A DNA stretch of 64,000 bases from Norana najaformis (lineage: Eukaryota > Annelida > Clitellata > Crassiclitellata > Hormogastridae). Below the pieces are notes generated by a model that saw nothing but the letters and a program-made list of their open reading frames with translations, was not told the origin of the DNA and did no database searches. The translations under genes and the position numbers were made by a program. Positions 37,001-49,284 of the stretch are shown one piece after another (the first letter of the stretch is position 1; the number at the start of each line of letters is the position of its first letter). Location: positions 13,522,712-13,586,711 of the forward strand of contig OZ029915.1 in assembly GCA_964023275.1 (NCBI GenBank), read 5' to 3'.

Positions 37001-40000
37001 CCTTGCGTCCTGCTCTACAAGTTTTTGTTTTTTGAACTAGAATTATAAATACGCTTACAGAAAGGAAATTAAAGTTGAATGTCACTGCGATAATTACACT
37101 ATGTAACACGATTTTTGTTCCTGGGTAGTAAGTGTTATTTCCTACTTGCTTATGCCTCAAAAGTATAGCAAATGGCTGTTATTCCCTTCAAACTTTGCTT
37201 TTGTGACGAGGACAATGATATTCTGAAATTTACCTCTTTCCAATGAGAAAACGGGCGAATTTGCGCCTTTTCATTCACATAAAGTCAGGAAAAAAACAGT
37301 CATCTGAATCAAAATTAACATGTATTTACACTACAGTTATACAAAAATGTTTCATAAGGCCCAGTTTGATGTGCAGTGGTGGCATCAGCACCATCTGGTG
37401 GTCCACCAGTGGCTCCCACTTGACGTTGTTCCTCCCCACAGAGAACTCGGTCTGCTGTGGCCAGTCCGTTTGTGGTAGTGCATTTTGTTGTCCCTGCTGT
37501 CCCTAACGCAAAGATAGCAGGGAAACTTGGTAAAACCGCCTTGAAAACCAATCAGGAATGCCACCATTTTGAAGTTTCCGATGACCTCACAGCCGTACTC
37601 ATCATACTTCAAACCATCTACCAAGCTCTTGTTGCTGTTGTAATCCTGTTTGATGTTTCACATATACTATCACGACTCCCCTTCTTCCTCTTATCTCTGT
37701 TTCTGCTCCAAGCCTCGCACGTCTTAGCAGAAGCTTCCTCGGAGTTCTTTTTCGCTCTTGTCTTGATAAATTGGCCGCAAACATGGCAAAATGCGTCTGC
37801 CGGATGCTTGCAGCCTCGTGATCCAACTCAGATGTGTACCCACTTAGGCAGCTACAACTAAACTGAACTGGTGGGCTTAAGGCCACTGTATTTATACTGC
37901 TAGTTCTATTTCTGGAAAGTTCTAGAAGGTTCTCGGATGTTCTAGAATATTTTCAAAAGTTCTAGAAGGTTCTAGAAAGCTCTAGCAGTTACTCCAAGTT
38001 TACTCAGCACTGAATTCGTCTTGAATGACCTGTAAAAAAAGATAAATTTCAGAATATCTCTGTCCTGGTCACAAAAGCGAAGTTTGTGGGGAATAATAGC
38101 CATTTTCTATACTTTTGAGGCATAAGCAATTAGGAAATAACACTAACTACCCAGGAACAAAGCAAAATTTAAAATTTGTTACATAGTGTTATATCACATC
38201 CTTATCATCCATAGCTTGTCATCCGGTTTGAGGGCTATAAGGAATTTCGACTGGTTCTGTCCAATGAATTATGCTTTTGGTATGCGGTTTTGCTTAGAAG
38301 CGATCATCGAATGATGCCTTATGCATTATGATAACTGTGCTACACAGATTACCAGATTAGATTAGATTCCCAGCGATTGAATTTGTCATTTGATCCGTTT
38401 GTTAAATACTCCATTGCATTCTAGTTGTAGATGAAGAACGTTCCTGCACGGTTACTGTGTCCAAGAATCCAATTCACATCGTTGTAGCTCAGAACATTTG
38501 CGGTACGAAATCTCAGCCGTGGCTTCTAGAAGCACCGGTTGGCCAGAGAGTCAGCATTGGTCTCCTTGATTTCAATATCGCACGAATGAACGGACAGAAC
38601 AAACAATCCTGTTTCAGTCATGGATTCATTGTAGATAAGACAGCAAAACGAAATGTGTCGATCTGTGCACAGGGAACGGAGAGAGAGCAGGAATTGTACC
38701 TGTCGAGTGGCAATGTCGTTTCTATATTTTTAAACCCATCGGACCAGTCGGAACTAACACGTCATGCGACAACTTTTATAATAAAAGCTAAAGGTTAGTA
38801 CACCAGCAAGCAAAACAGTTCTATCGAGAAATACTTAAAAGGCGTATATTAATTGCCTCGATACATACATGTAGGCTTATTATACACACGCATAGGCCTA
38901 TGGTAAAACTGAAATTTTAGAATGTTCCCTTACACAGTTCAAAAATAATGAGAAACATCAACCGTAAACAGACTGGTTTTCAGTTTAGAGCGAAAGATAG
39001 TCTCAGCAAGAAAGTCGCGAACTTGAGGAGGTGGAGAGCCCAAACGGTGGAACCAGCTATTGCGGATGAACGCCAGACAAAGACAAGAAGTGTGCCAGGA
39101 ACAGCATACTGTCAAAAAGATTCAGAAAGACGAGAGGATCGCTTTTGACAGAGCTGCAGGATAGAATGGCTAATGATCTGCACATGCCCTATACATGAAA
39201 AGTGCCAGCTTGAAGCGGAAACGCTCACATATCCTGTAGGTCATTCAGAGAACGAAGAGCAGTTGTGATGTGATCTCGGCAAGACAGTCCACAGCACAGT
39301 CATGCAACCTGGTTTATGACTCAAGTTAGAAGAAGCAGAATGCAGTCGAGGAGATCATAACAGTATAGAATCGTTGTAACTTAAACATACACTCATGAGA
39401 ATATTTTACTCATTCTGTGTATGCGTAATTGAAACTTCATTAGAAACGCTGATACGTGATGCAGAACAGAAAATTCTTACTCAGTTCCTACTTTGACTGC
39501 AATAATAATGATACTAAACAGTAGGTCTGTAATTCTGTAGTTCAATAAACCCGACCTTTTCTATAATTTGATTTACGATTGAATACATATATTATTTTGT
39601 TATTCGAATAATATCTAGCTGTTGGTTGTTCGGACGTAATTCCACCTGAAGACGCTTGGCTTAAGAGGAACGAAGACAAGATTCAGATTGGTTGCTATTC
39701 AAATCGTCAAATATGGCAACTCAGTTGTAAGGAGGGAAAGTGGGTTGGTGTCCTGGGAAACTGTTCACAAGGTCAGTATTCACTTATCTTAAACACATCT
39801 TCATAGAACGAAGGTTAACGATGAATAGATAGAAGACACTCCAGATATAGAGCCGCTAACTGCAACAGTGATCCACTGCGCTTAAAAAGTAAAGCACAGT
39901 ATTGAGCGCAGAGACTTGTATGAATTTTGAAAAGATGATGGAACTGTTACCTTTTCGTAGATCAAAATATTTATCTAGATCAAAATATTCTGACAACAGT

Positions 40001-43000
40001 GCAGTGTCAAGCAGAAGCAACAATATACGGAGTAGAAAATTCGTTGCATGACACATATATAACGTTGACCCAGCGACGTGACCCCATTTTGAACGCATGG
40101 ACATTTCATGGATATGCAAAACAAACCTCTATTTTACCAGTTTTCAGTTGGTATATACATTTCCTAAGCATCCAATACCTAGAACGTAGCCATTTGCAAA
40201 TAAGAACTACTTAAAAAGTAAATGGAGCTTCCTATGCAGAGTCACATCATACTGTACCTTTCTTCTCTCTAGGACAATATGGCAAGTAGTGCAGCTTTGT
40301 CTTAATAGCTATTTGCTTGAGTATAGAGAAACAACATCTTTAGAGCCCTAGATTAACAGAACAATTGACTTGAAATATGATATGATGGGCGTTATATATC
40401 CTCGAATGAGTTCGAGAGCGTTCTTGTTACAGGTGGCGCACCCAGTGACACCCACCGTATAGGCCTACATGGTTGTTTCTTTTCTTAGACCGTTTCAACT
40501 TTCAAAAAAAGTATGGATTCCACCAATTATTACAAAAAATGGCTCATTTGACGAAGTTTCGTATTGGAATGTGTCTTTTTACTGCGCAAGTGTTCAAATT
40601 TGACGAAAATTTATTCCTTACATCTTTAAAGTTTCGGAGTTTATTTTTCTGATTGTTACATTTTTCCTTGAAAATGATTTGAATTAATACAGGCTCAATC
40701 GATTTTTTGGCTGCCATTGTAACGAAACAATATAATTTAGAATAAATAAGATCTTAAAATGATTGGTGAAAATTTCTGTTTTAAAGGTTGCATTGTATTT
40801 CAGGTATTCTGATACATCAGTCAGTAACAGAATTAGAAGGTGTATCCTTAATATCTAGAGAAGAGCAAGGTAATTATCTCATCGTTTATTCTCAATCACT
40901 TAAGTGGTAAAAACGTAACGCCAAAGACCTGTTGTTGAATCTGTATATGCGTATGTACGTATTATTTATATACGTATACATGTACATATATATGCATACT
41001 TTATTGCACATAAGATTAAAAAACAGAAGAATACTTAGATCATCTCTCCATTGGTGGCATAAGTTCTTTTTTACATGCAATCCAATAGTTTACATAGTAG
41101 TTTCTGCTTAACCACGCTGTATCATAGTGAAGATGATTTGTGTCGCCCTCCTCCTTTATCCAGGCTTTGGACTGTCATCACTCGAACACGGCAGTGAAGG
41201 AATTACTGCCCCTGACAGTGATACGAAGTCTATAAATTAAAGATTTATACTCAGTTCCATAACTATTCACCGACATTAGCATCTTAAGATTGATATTAGC
41301 ATTACAAAACTTTAGGAAATTTTAATATGGCAAGATAACTTATGGACATACCTGCCCACATCTGCAATATGAACTCATTGATTCGCACAGGTTTCTTATG
41401 CACATTGAATTTCTTATGGGACTATCTAGGTGACTGGACTTGTATATAGTTTTAGTTTAAGTTTCATTAATGTACAGATTGCACATAACTTATTTAGTTT
41501 GTTTATATAATGAAAAATGCTTAGTTCACATTTCTATTGCCATCTTGCATTAACGAAGTTAATAGGCTACCCATCTAAGCGGGACCTGGTCCCTTCTGGC
41601 TTTGCCTTTTCTGTTCTGGCAAAGTGTACGTTTTATGTGTAAACTCATGCATTGAATTTGAGATCAATAAAAGTCAGTCAATCAAAAACCAATCAACAAA
41701 TGAAATCCAAACACTTTACGGTACACAGTGTCCCAAAGACGCATAAACATTAATCAGTTGAGTATGAGTGTCGACGATCTTTCGAATTTGACAAACAAGC
41801 AGGATTCGAACTCTCGATTCGCCCGATATGTAGTGTAGCCTTTATTTGAGACAAAAATACACAACTTCTGATTTTTGTCATTATAATTGAATAGCTGAAC
41901 TGTTCAATGATTACAGTACTTTGAACGTCGACATACAGTGTTTAAGCACACGAATCTATCAACGGCATTTGTAACTCAAATTATCAAATGGGCAGTGGGC
42001 ACACGACAAATTACAGCTATGAAAGCGTTTAACGCTTTCTTGACAATGTGCCCGTAATCGCTTCATATTTCAAGCCTAGACATGCCTTCCGCTATTGGGC
42101 AATGGCCAAATACCCGCTGACTCATCACAAGGTAAGCTTAACGCGTTCCCGCGCGAGCGTCCACGTGATAAAATGCGCGTCGGGAAAAATCACTGCTGAA
42201 GTCAGGCCGTCTGCACGCATCAGCATCAGCCAATTGCAAACACGTCAACAACTAGATGACTCATTGGCATGACGTCAAGGAAACTTCCATTACAAACGCG
42301 CTTAAAATATGTTAAATCGTCATCGGAAAAATCACGCTCACAATGAGAAATATTATTTTGCAACCGAACTTGTAAGATTGGAAGTCTGCTGCAACTGATT
42401 CTACTCTAAGAGTACTTAGGCTGCCAGATAAAAAGTACAGTACGCTGTTTATCTGAGAAACCACTGGGCAGTAACAGGTACCCTGTGTTGATTTGTAACT
42501 CGTTACAGTTTAACTGATAATGCGATGGCTATTTTTTTCTATTTAGTCTTAGCCATTGTCGCCATTTGTGGAATTACTTTGGCGATCTGTCTGGCAATTG
42601 CGTGCATCGGAGCCGTTTGCTTACGAAGGTAACCTTAAGACATTTTAATGTGCGTCTTTGCATAAAGTAATCATAAGGTAATGTAGCACTAGATTTCGCA
42701 AAATTACTCAGAGGAAGTACTGGAACTAAAATAACTGCAAAACACCGCATGTCTTTACACCTTATTTGAAGCAGAGAGAAGGCGATTATCACAGTTGGCT
42801 TGAGTAGCTCATGGCAGAGTTCGAAAACATCCAAATTCTGCGGGTAACTCAAGCACTTGGCGCAGCTTTAATGTTTTGCAAAGTTTTAGTCACATTTTTT
42901 GACGATTTCTTTGCGTATAAGTTTTGTCATATTCAATACATTCCAAATTGTCACGTTTTTGTGACTTAAAATTAAAAAATTTTGAAAATTGGTACAAAAA

Positions 43001-43569
43001 TTTTGGACGATGGTTTGAAATATGCATTTTATTCTCTCACGCTCCAAAAATAGTTGTAGCCTTTCTGAAGATTCATCTTCAAGCGAATGGGAACACCTTG
43101 GACAATTTAGAGTTAAGATGACAGAAAATGCTACAAAGTATTGATTGTTATACCAGGTGTTTGAGAGGTTGATATTAACCTATTGATCGATCCCAAATTT
43201 CTATAGGTCAAGATCTCTATAATACAACCAATTGAAGCAAATCGGTTGAGACACTTTGGATTTCTACTGGATATAAAGCGCATGTGACTACTGCAATAGA
43301 GTCTCTGGTGTGTGTCTATATGGACTAGAAATAATTTCAGGGTCTACGCCAAAAGCAAGAAAAAGCAGGAGTACCGAACGCTCAACTGCCATACTGGATA
43401 TCGACCAACGGACCAAGAAGTCGGTTCAAATGTAGCGAATAACCAGGATATGAATGGTTTCGGTGTACAACAGGTGCCACTGTATTCAGTATACGCTGGG
43501 CAGAGTGATTTCAACGAAGGCGACAATCCGATCAGTGTAAATCTCATCAATCCATCAGTTAGACTGTGA
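32536..43569 (+). CDS. Receptor gene C: SUEL lectin, CUB-like, sushi-like single-pass membrane protein
   Basis: Seven exons: 32536-32620, 36499-36822, 38425-38793, 39619-39771, 40804-40869, 42547-42628, 43341-43569; 1308 bp, 435 aa, same intron phases as gene B. Exon 1 (MMMIIMVNLIMSWTLRHASS, then EAVKKEP) is a short signal peptide, identified by phase and by its position after a box shared with gene B. Exon 2 is SUEL (SATYGRMRIGRCI, DDPRILGC, CSGKAECEVRF, LEASYECI). Exon 3 is CUB-like (SCTVTVSK, NICGTKSQPW, QSCFSHG, VSICA). Exon 4 is sushi-like (VGCSDVIPPEDAWLKRNED, LSCKEGKWVGVLGNC). Exon 5 is the stalk, exon 6 the TM helix (AIVAICGITLAICLAIACIG), exon 7 the tail (KQEYRTLN, VQQVPLYSVYAGQSDFNE, VRL). 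It is a tandem duplicate of B. Exon 1 is the least certain. Confidence 0.8.
33110..33560 (+). mobile_element. LINE 3'-end fragment in gene C intron 1
   Basis: Translations give an LKTYLYRLAF-like C-terminal motif (about 33430) and a WNS-like region upstream, as at the end of CR1/Jockey-type reverse transcriptase ORFs. It ends in a CTTACTTACTTGCTTGCTTG tail (about 33537). Heavily decayed. Confidence 0.45.
33824..34042 (+). repeat. (AAT)n microsatellite, about 215 bp
   Basis: Imperfect AAT tract interrupted by a poly-A run and a few other bases, in intron 1 of gene C. Long Tyr/Ile/Leu frames on the minus strand are artefacts. Confidence 0.95.
34316..34845. mobile_element. MITE-like element with terminal inverted repeats
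   Basis: The left end GTTAAGGGTCGTCCACAAAG and the reverse complement of the right end GTTAGGGGTCGTCCATAAAG match, and similarity continues into GGAC(G)TCCGCAAA. Subterminal GTCCGCA/TGCGGAC words and CCCTCCCTCCCC tracts repeat at both ends. It is about 530 bp with no transposase, so non-autonomous. If the repeat starts at GGG, the flanks TTAA and CTAA could be a worn target duplication. Confidence 0.65.
36130..36345 (+). mobile_element. Possible LINE reverse-transcriptase scrap
   Basis: One frame reads GTDTRSFGVPQR followed by a hydrophobic FLFILYHY-like stretch, resembling the GVPQGS...LFxxY palm segment of LINE reverse transcriptases. It is short and lies just upstream of the SUEL exon of gene C. 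Confidence 0.3.
37096..38191 (-). mobile_element. Internally deleted TIR DNA transposon (transposase copy 4) in gene C intron 2
   Basis: Inverted termini of about 130 bp: the left 37096-37235 matches the reverse complement of 38044-38191 (shared ACACTATGTAACA, TGTTCCTGGGTAGT, AGTGTTATTTCCT, TTGCTTATGCCTCAAAAGTA, GATATTCTGAAATTTA). Minus-strand coding remnants are the N-terminal FCHVCGQFIKTRAKK (about 37790), a core segment YDEYGCEVIGNFKMVAFLIG, and PLHIKLGLMK (about 37350). The rest of the transposase is deleted, and a 3' UTR like that of copy 2 follows. It is the same subfamily as 11890-13500. No clear target duplication was found. It is antisense to gene C. Confidence 0.8.
37888..37986 (-). 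promoter_or_regulatory. Heat-shock-element array and TATA box upstream of the transposase
   Basis: Minus strand, from 37986 down to 37913: alternating TTC and GAA pentamer units in perfect 5-bp phase, for example TTCTAGAACCTTCTAGAA and, separately, eight units beginning TTCTAGAACATCCGAGAACC with one mismatch. TATAAATA follows at 37888-37897, and an initiator-like TTCAGTT lies about 30 bp further at 37861-37868. This is the layout of hsp70-class promoters, bound by HSF trimers. It lies inside the transposon, just before its coding remnant. Confidence 0.7.
41400..41702 (+). mobile_element. LINE 3' UTR fragment in gene C intron
   Basis: Contains AAGCGGGACCTGGTCCCTTC and ends AATAAAAGTCAGTCAATCAA, parallel to TTAGCGGGACCTTGG and the AATAAATAACTTGACTTACT end at 23015-23115. 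Probably a 5'-truncated copy of a related LINE. Confidence 0.4.
41935..42300 (-). repeat. LTR-like dispersed repeat, copy in gene C intron
   Basis: Reverse orientation. On the minus strand it reads GAAGTTTCCTTGACGTCATG, GCCAATGAGTCATC, GTTGTTGACGTGTTTG, GCGCATTTTATCACGTGG, TTGTGATGAGTCAGC and GAGTTACAAATGCCGTTGAT, the same order as at 26995 and 49285. It contains CRE TGACGTCA (42270-42277), AP-1 TGACTCA (42257-42263 and 42118-42124) and E-box CACGTG (42162-42167). Confidence 0.65.
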
Positions 43570-44389
43570 ATCGGTCATCAATGAAAACTCTTTTAAAGTT
43601 CAATACCAAACTTCTTTTTATAGAGGCCGTAAGGACAAGTTACACCGATATGTATTCGTTCCATCTGTCGTAATCGTAAATTCTGCTCTTCTACAACGCC
43701 CGTTAAAGCTGAGTTTAGGTAGACGGATAAGATGTTAGGAGCTGCAGCAACGAAGAAGATACAAGAAGCTGAAAGATGTATGGTTGGGCTTTTTGGCATT
43801 TTGCTAGGAATGACAGCTTGAAAGATATGAAGTGAAATTGCGAGGGTTGGCGAAGCAATAGCATGAACAATGGTATTCTGAAGGGAATCCGTAAGAACAT
43901 TTAGCCAACGAAGGACTAAAGATACTTTGCTCTAAGTAATTTCTGATTTTCTCGTTGCATCAGTTTATGCAAATTTCAGCTGCTGTTCGTTTACACAAGT
44001 AGATTTAGAAACTAATGTTTCAACCATTTGCATTTTTAAAATTGGTTTTGCTTCGGCCGGCAATTCACTCATTTACTGGAATAAACCATTTAAATGAGCG
44101 TTATACAAAATATGCTACATCAGAAAACTTGCCAGCATGTGCCTGTGTATTGTAATGGTTAAACAAGTAAATCAACGCATACAAAGCTGGCATCTTTGAT
44201 GATCCATCGACTGAATGTAACTTATGATAAAAAACCAAGCTGTAATATGTTCTACACTTCATAGACGATATTTCCACAGGATATTTTTTCAACAAGATCG
44301 CTACTTTTGTGACGATTCCCGGTCTTGTTGCACAGCGACAGTAATGATGTATGTGCATAAAGTTCGCTTATTTACTGTCACGGCCAAGT

Positions 44390-44500
44390 GATACAGGCTA
44401 AATGTAAATTTCTGATTTCTCAGCGCCACTCAAAAGCTTCGTTAGGGATACCAGCTTATTCACCGGCTCTAATCCGTCAATGCGAGGAATGTTACAGACT
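44390..44500 (+). repeat. SINE-core fragment
   Basis: TTCTGATTTCTCAGCGCCAC and ACCAGCTTATTCACCGGCTC match the SINE tail pattern at 3020-3175 and the fragments at 9985 and 11655. Confidence 0.45.
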
Positions 44501-47500
44501 TCGCCGTGTTATACGACGAATGTCAGGGTTACGTGTGAGATGTCACTACAGAGAAACTTCCGGTCTTACGAGATGTCGCTACACATCTTCTTAAACAGTC
44601 TAGGACATTCTGGCACCTTCTATAATGCCTTTGTAGCTAGTTAACAGACGTCAGTGGCCTAATGACATCTATAGCTATAAATTAATAGATCAGAGACAAT
44701 CAAGCTATGAAAATGAATCATTTTCAGTAGGTTCAAATAGAATTTTGAAGCACATCATGGGAGGATACGTCCGCATTACTCCTTGTCGACATTCAGATGG
44801 CGAGAAGATATAGCGCGAAAGATACCGCGGGTCAATGTTCTAAGCTGAAGGCACCCAAACTTGACTAAGTAAAAGCGAGATTAAATCAGACCAAGACAAT
44901 AATAACCGATTCGTCAGAATCCTAATCAGGTTACCCAGATAGAATAGGAGTCAACACAGTTGAAACCGATTCCATATATGCTTTTCACAACAAACAGCTA
45001 GAAGAACTGACTGGAGTGCGACGTCGGGTCCCCAGTCTGCACGTCGGTACAACCATCTGTGCGCCAAGTAGCGAAAGATATCCAGACAACACCATAATTT
45101 CGTAGCTCCATAGAGATACGTTTCCCGATATCCAAATGTCTAGGGCGGAAAGGCATAGAGACGTGTCATAAGACTCCACTGTCCCAGGAACTTAGATAAC
45201 GACTGGTATCTCATATTAATGGCCGTAGTTCCAGAGTTACTAGATGCAAAATGGTCGTAAAGAGGAAGTCCGCAGTTTAAAATGCATATTAAAGGGGCCG
45301 ACCACTGCCAGAAAATGAACGAATGCTATTCTGAGAAAGTCATCCTCAAGGCATTGCCCATCCCGCGACCGCGGAAGAGGCCGAGACGGATCCCCAGACA
45401 GAGCTTTATAGTGTTGCCTCGGTTAAGGAAGAGGTCGTGAACCATTCTTTGAGAGAAGGGACACTATGGGCAGAGATGGTACGGAACGACCATTTTACTT
45501 ACAGAGTTAAAGGGACAGTGATGCGGGTGCCTCCGGGGGTAGAACTGGGCTGGAGTCACCCACGTCCCACGAAGTTATGCCCAGACCGAGACCAGCACGA
45601 GAACCGCGCGTGCAAACATATACCAATAACATGACGACTCAGAGAAATTTTGTATACAAACGCTTGCTTAAATTGCTGAATAAGCAGCACAATATTACGT
45701 TAGCAGCAGGGATGGCAAAGTAGCTGCTGCTGTATTCTCATCTGCAACATCATCACTATTGTTATCATCGTCGCTGCCGCATTAAAAAAATTCCATCGAT
45801 ACATCAGTGGTGTTCACTTCAAACAAGTTAGGATTTTTGCGATATCAAGAAGTCTGGGCTTGATTGTGGACTCTCACAGCTATAAAACAAGAGTGCTTTT
45901 AACATTTGTTCAAGTGTCTACAACTTTTTGCAGTTTCGTACGGTTTATACGGGGCAGGCATCATTAAAACATACTAAACGAAAAAGGATAAAGAGAAGGA
46001 ATAATATTTCACCCTATACTACATCCCACTTTCCATTTGTCTATCTCTGTCTGAATTCTGCTCATATTGACCTGTAAACAGACACGCTACAATGCAGAAC
46101 CAGAATATAACTTCTTTACTGCAAAAGATACCGTGAGTAGGCTTAGCTAGTCTTACAAAAATCCTAATTTCGTCCACTCCCGCTAACGTATGCACAAACC
46201 ACGATATGTTGCTATATATCACATAAAAGAAAGGTTGAATATTAGTAATTTACCTTTAACTTACATAGCATATCTCTAAGTTTTTTTTTTAACTGTAACT
46301 ACTCAAACGGTACCTACTCAAACTAGGCCTATATTGAATTCACGCGTGTAACTGATTTTATCAAAATCTGTTTTACTAAATAAGAGGCATTTAGCACAGA
46401 CTGTTAAATATTTAAACTCAACAAAACTTGATCTGTGCTTGTAAAATTGACACTTCAAAAAAGAGAGTAGGCCTACAGGCTAAATAAAATAATGACTAAG
46501 AGCTTAAGCTGAGCCTCACTTGTGGTACCTTCTTTTAATTATAATATTTTCCATACAAACTAAGCTTAACTTACCCAATAATAATAAAATGTGTATGTCC
46601 CAACATTATTTAGATTCAGTACAAGCCCAAACCAACAAAAACAATATGTGAAAAACGAAAAATCCCACGTGAAAAATCCCATTTACATTCTTGATTCATT
46701 CAACCTTAATTTTCTCTGTAGCCTAAATACACATCCGGGATTTAGGAACCTTTTCCCTCAGCAGGTCACACGGATATTAGTCTCATTATTTGTCAGAGCA
46801 CTTGGTCAGCGTCTGCACAATTGTTCGGCCTCCAAATCGTCTTATTAGTATCACAATTCGCCTGGAAGCGTCACAACTGGACCACGAAACACGCGTCTAG
46901 AGGTATTAAGTAGCAATTATATTACAAATACAATTACAATTACAATTATTATGTAGATATAGATGATGACGACAATCGTTAAATCTGCTTAATGATCATC
47001 TTTTGTAGATTAACTAGGTTACTGCGCGCACAGAGTTCAGAGTTCTGAAATAGCCGATAACTTCAACGATCTCAGAGGTGAATAATACAGACGAAGCTTG
47101 CATTATGCAATAGCTGTGTAAGCCTAGTTGTCACACTCGTTGGCCCTCGGAGTGTTGTCATTTTGCGTTTTCGACATGTTGGGGCAACGGATTTGTTGCC
47201 ACGGTTGCCTGGCAACAAAATCCATTACAACAATGACCTACGGGCTGCCAGAGGGCGCTGCATAGGAGGGCTTCCGTGGATGGGTGGCCACAGACATTAG
47301 ACAAGCTTATTGCCAACATAAGACGAACGTTCATAGCATTGCGCCTGACGTGTGACGAGCAAACCCTGTATCGCTGCATAATACACATGATTATTTTCAT
47401 ACAAGGTAGAACATGCCTGCTGTCTACGTTCAACCCGCTATGTGCATCGCCAGTACTCGTTTCTGTCTTGTTTGCGTTTACTGCATAAGGCCGAACTATC

Positions 47501-47980
47501 GACCACTGGGTATACGCATCGGTTGTCTATCAAGTTGAACGTCATATTCACATTCGACCAAAGGAGACGAGTGGTCCCACTAATCCCGTCAAGGACCAAA
47601 TGTTGCCGACATGTTAGAAATGACATACTCCATCTACAAGAACATTAAAGCGCTTAGGAAGCCTTAGATTTCACCCATATTCCTGCCAAAATACTCAGTA
47701 ACCAAGTGTCACAAGAAGCCACATGGGACCTACACGGACATTCCTGAAACTTCGACTTGCATGCATTAGATTTCATTGTAACATATATCGCATGTTCGCC
47801 AGCAAATATGAAAAACTCATCCCCATCAGAAACCAGAGTGCTTTCCACATCATACACCCTACCCATAAGACTATCTATGCCACCCATCCGATATCCGTAC
47901 CAAACACATCTCCGCAGCAACCCCACAACCTTTCCATTTCAGTGCACTGAACTCACTTGTGAAAAATATTACAATTACGC
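44500..47980. other. Intergenic region without recognised genes
   Basis: No splice-supported coding segment or known domain was found on either strand. It includes a GC-richer stretch around 45300-45640, an (AATTAC)n-like tract near 46930 and unassigned frames, the longest being 47654-47926 minus, which shows no family motif. Confidence 0.4.
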
Positions 47981-48290
47981 GAGAAGACTTGTTTATGATT
48001 GGCTGGCGGGTTTCCCGCGCTTTACGAGCGAAATTTCTGTGACATAACATCGATGAGTTATCTTATTACTTGCTTGTGATTCATTGCCGTTCGCGCGCAT
48101 TTCAAATATACTATTCTGATTAGTTGGTGTTCGTGTGCAAATTTTAAATGCAATGTTGAAAGAGCGTGAAGATTTGCAGCACTTGTCCAGTGTGTGTTGA
48201 ATGTTTTAATTACAAATGTCGTCGATAGGTTGATAGAATCTGCGGCGATTAATTACTGTTGTGAATGAAATGTTCGTTTAATAATAATTT
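47980..48290 (+). repeat. LTR-like dispersed repeat, left of the integrase fossil
   Basis: Matches 27040-27410 in TTTATGATTGGCTGGCGGGT, GCGAAATTT and, near the end, a TTAATTACAAATGTCGTCGA segment equivalent to GAGTTACAAATGCCGTTGAT elsewhere. Diverged. Confidence 0.45.
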
Positions 48291-48399
48291 TTAAAATTAT
48301 AGACTTTTTATTTTTACTTGCGTTACCGCTACGAAACTGCCGAGTCGGCGGTTGGAATTCCGATATACTGACAACTCGGAAAGAGCATCGATATCATCT

Positions 48400-49275
48400 G
48401 GTGCCAGCTTGGATTCACATGTCCCCGGGTCAAGGAGAGACTGGTGGACAATTCGAAGAACTCGACGCTAACGTCACCATCAGCTGCTGCTGCTTCGTTT
48501 CCTCCTCAGGCTTAGTGGAAACTGTTAATTAATTGTCTGTGTTCATTAGATGAATGTTTCGGTGCCATGTTAAGCGAGTCGTATGCGCTGTTAGATTTTT
48601 CATGCGTCTACAACCTGTACGCTTTCGCAGTATAGATGCGAACCGTGTGTTTTGCCTATGTGATTCCTCACAGTTACTGCCTGCTCTTCCATAAACTTGT
48701 ATTCTGGCTTAAATGATCTTTTATGGCTTGGAGTTGTGTGTGGGAACGCCGTCTTCCAGGTTGACTTCAGCAGATTTAATTTGATCCTTATTGTAGGCCT
48801 ACGTCCCACGAGAAGCACGGTCAGTGGTGATTCGGTTGTCGTAGTGTGAGGGCTGTTGCGGTATGTCAATACAAAATTGGGCCAATCTAAGCATTCCAGC
48901 GTCTGCATCAGTGCATTCTTGTAGCGATTTTACAAATCGTTCAGCAAAGCCGTTCGTAGCCGGATGATAGGAAGGCAATTCAGTGCTGAGAATTCCATTG
49001 TTGGTGACGAGTGTGTGGAAATCGTCCGCCGCAGGCTGTGGTGCATTGCCACTGTTGAGTTGTTCGCAGATCCTATTCTACTAAACATTCTCTTGCAGAA
49101 TCTCCATCGTCAGTTCGAAAACTATCGATTTTGGGCGAACAACTTCCGGCCATTTTTAATGTGCGTCGACCATAACGAAAACCATGATACCCAGATATGG
49201 TTCGCAGTAGTCGATGTGGACTCGTTGATATGGTTTGTGTGACCGTAGTAATTTTGATGATGATTCAGCATGTTT
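48400..49275 (-). mobile_element. Ty3/Gypsy integrase-region fossil
   Basis: The minus strand carries pieces of a Gypsy (K02A2.6-like) integrase core and C-terminal region: QRVHIDYCEP with DAHSKWPEV-like sequence near 49150-49240, and a TTTESPLTVLLVGRRP-like segment near 48780-48840. It is old and heavily broken, with many interruptions; gag, protease and reverse transcriptase were not seen. Members of the LTR-like repeat family lie on both sides (47980-48290 and 49285-49730). Confidence 0.65.
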
Positions 49276-49284
49276 TAAGAGCGC

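Noticed and set aside
41790-41860. tRNA gene or SINE head (minus strand GAGAGTTCGAATCCTGC)
   Set aside because: A box B-like motif is present, but no cloverleaf or convincing box A could be drawn.
47654-47926. 90-codon minus-strand frame
   Set aside because: Contains no recognisable motif, signal peptide or splice support; treated as chance.
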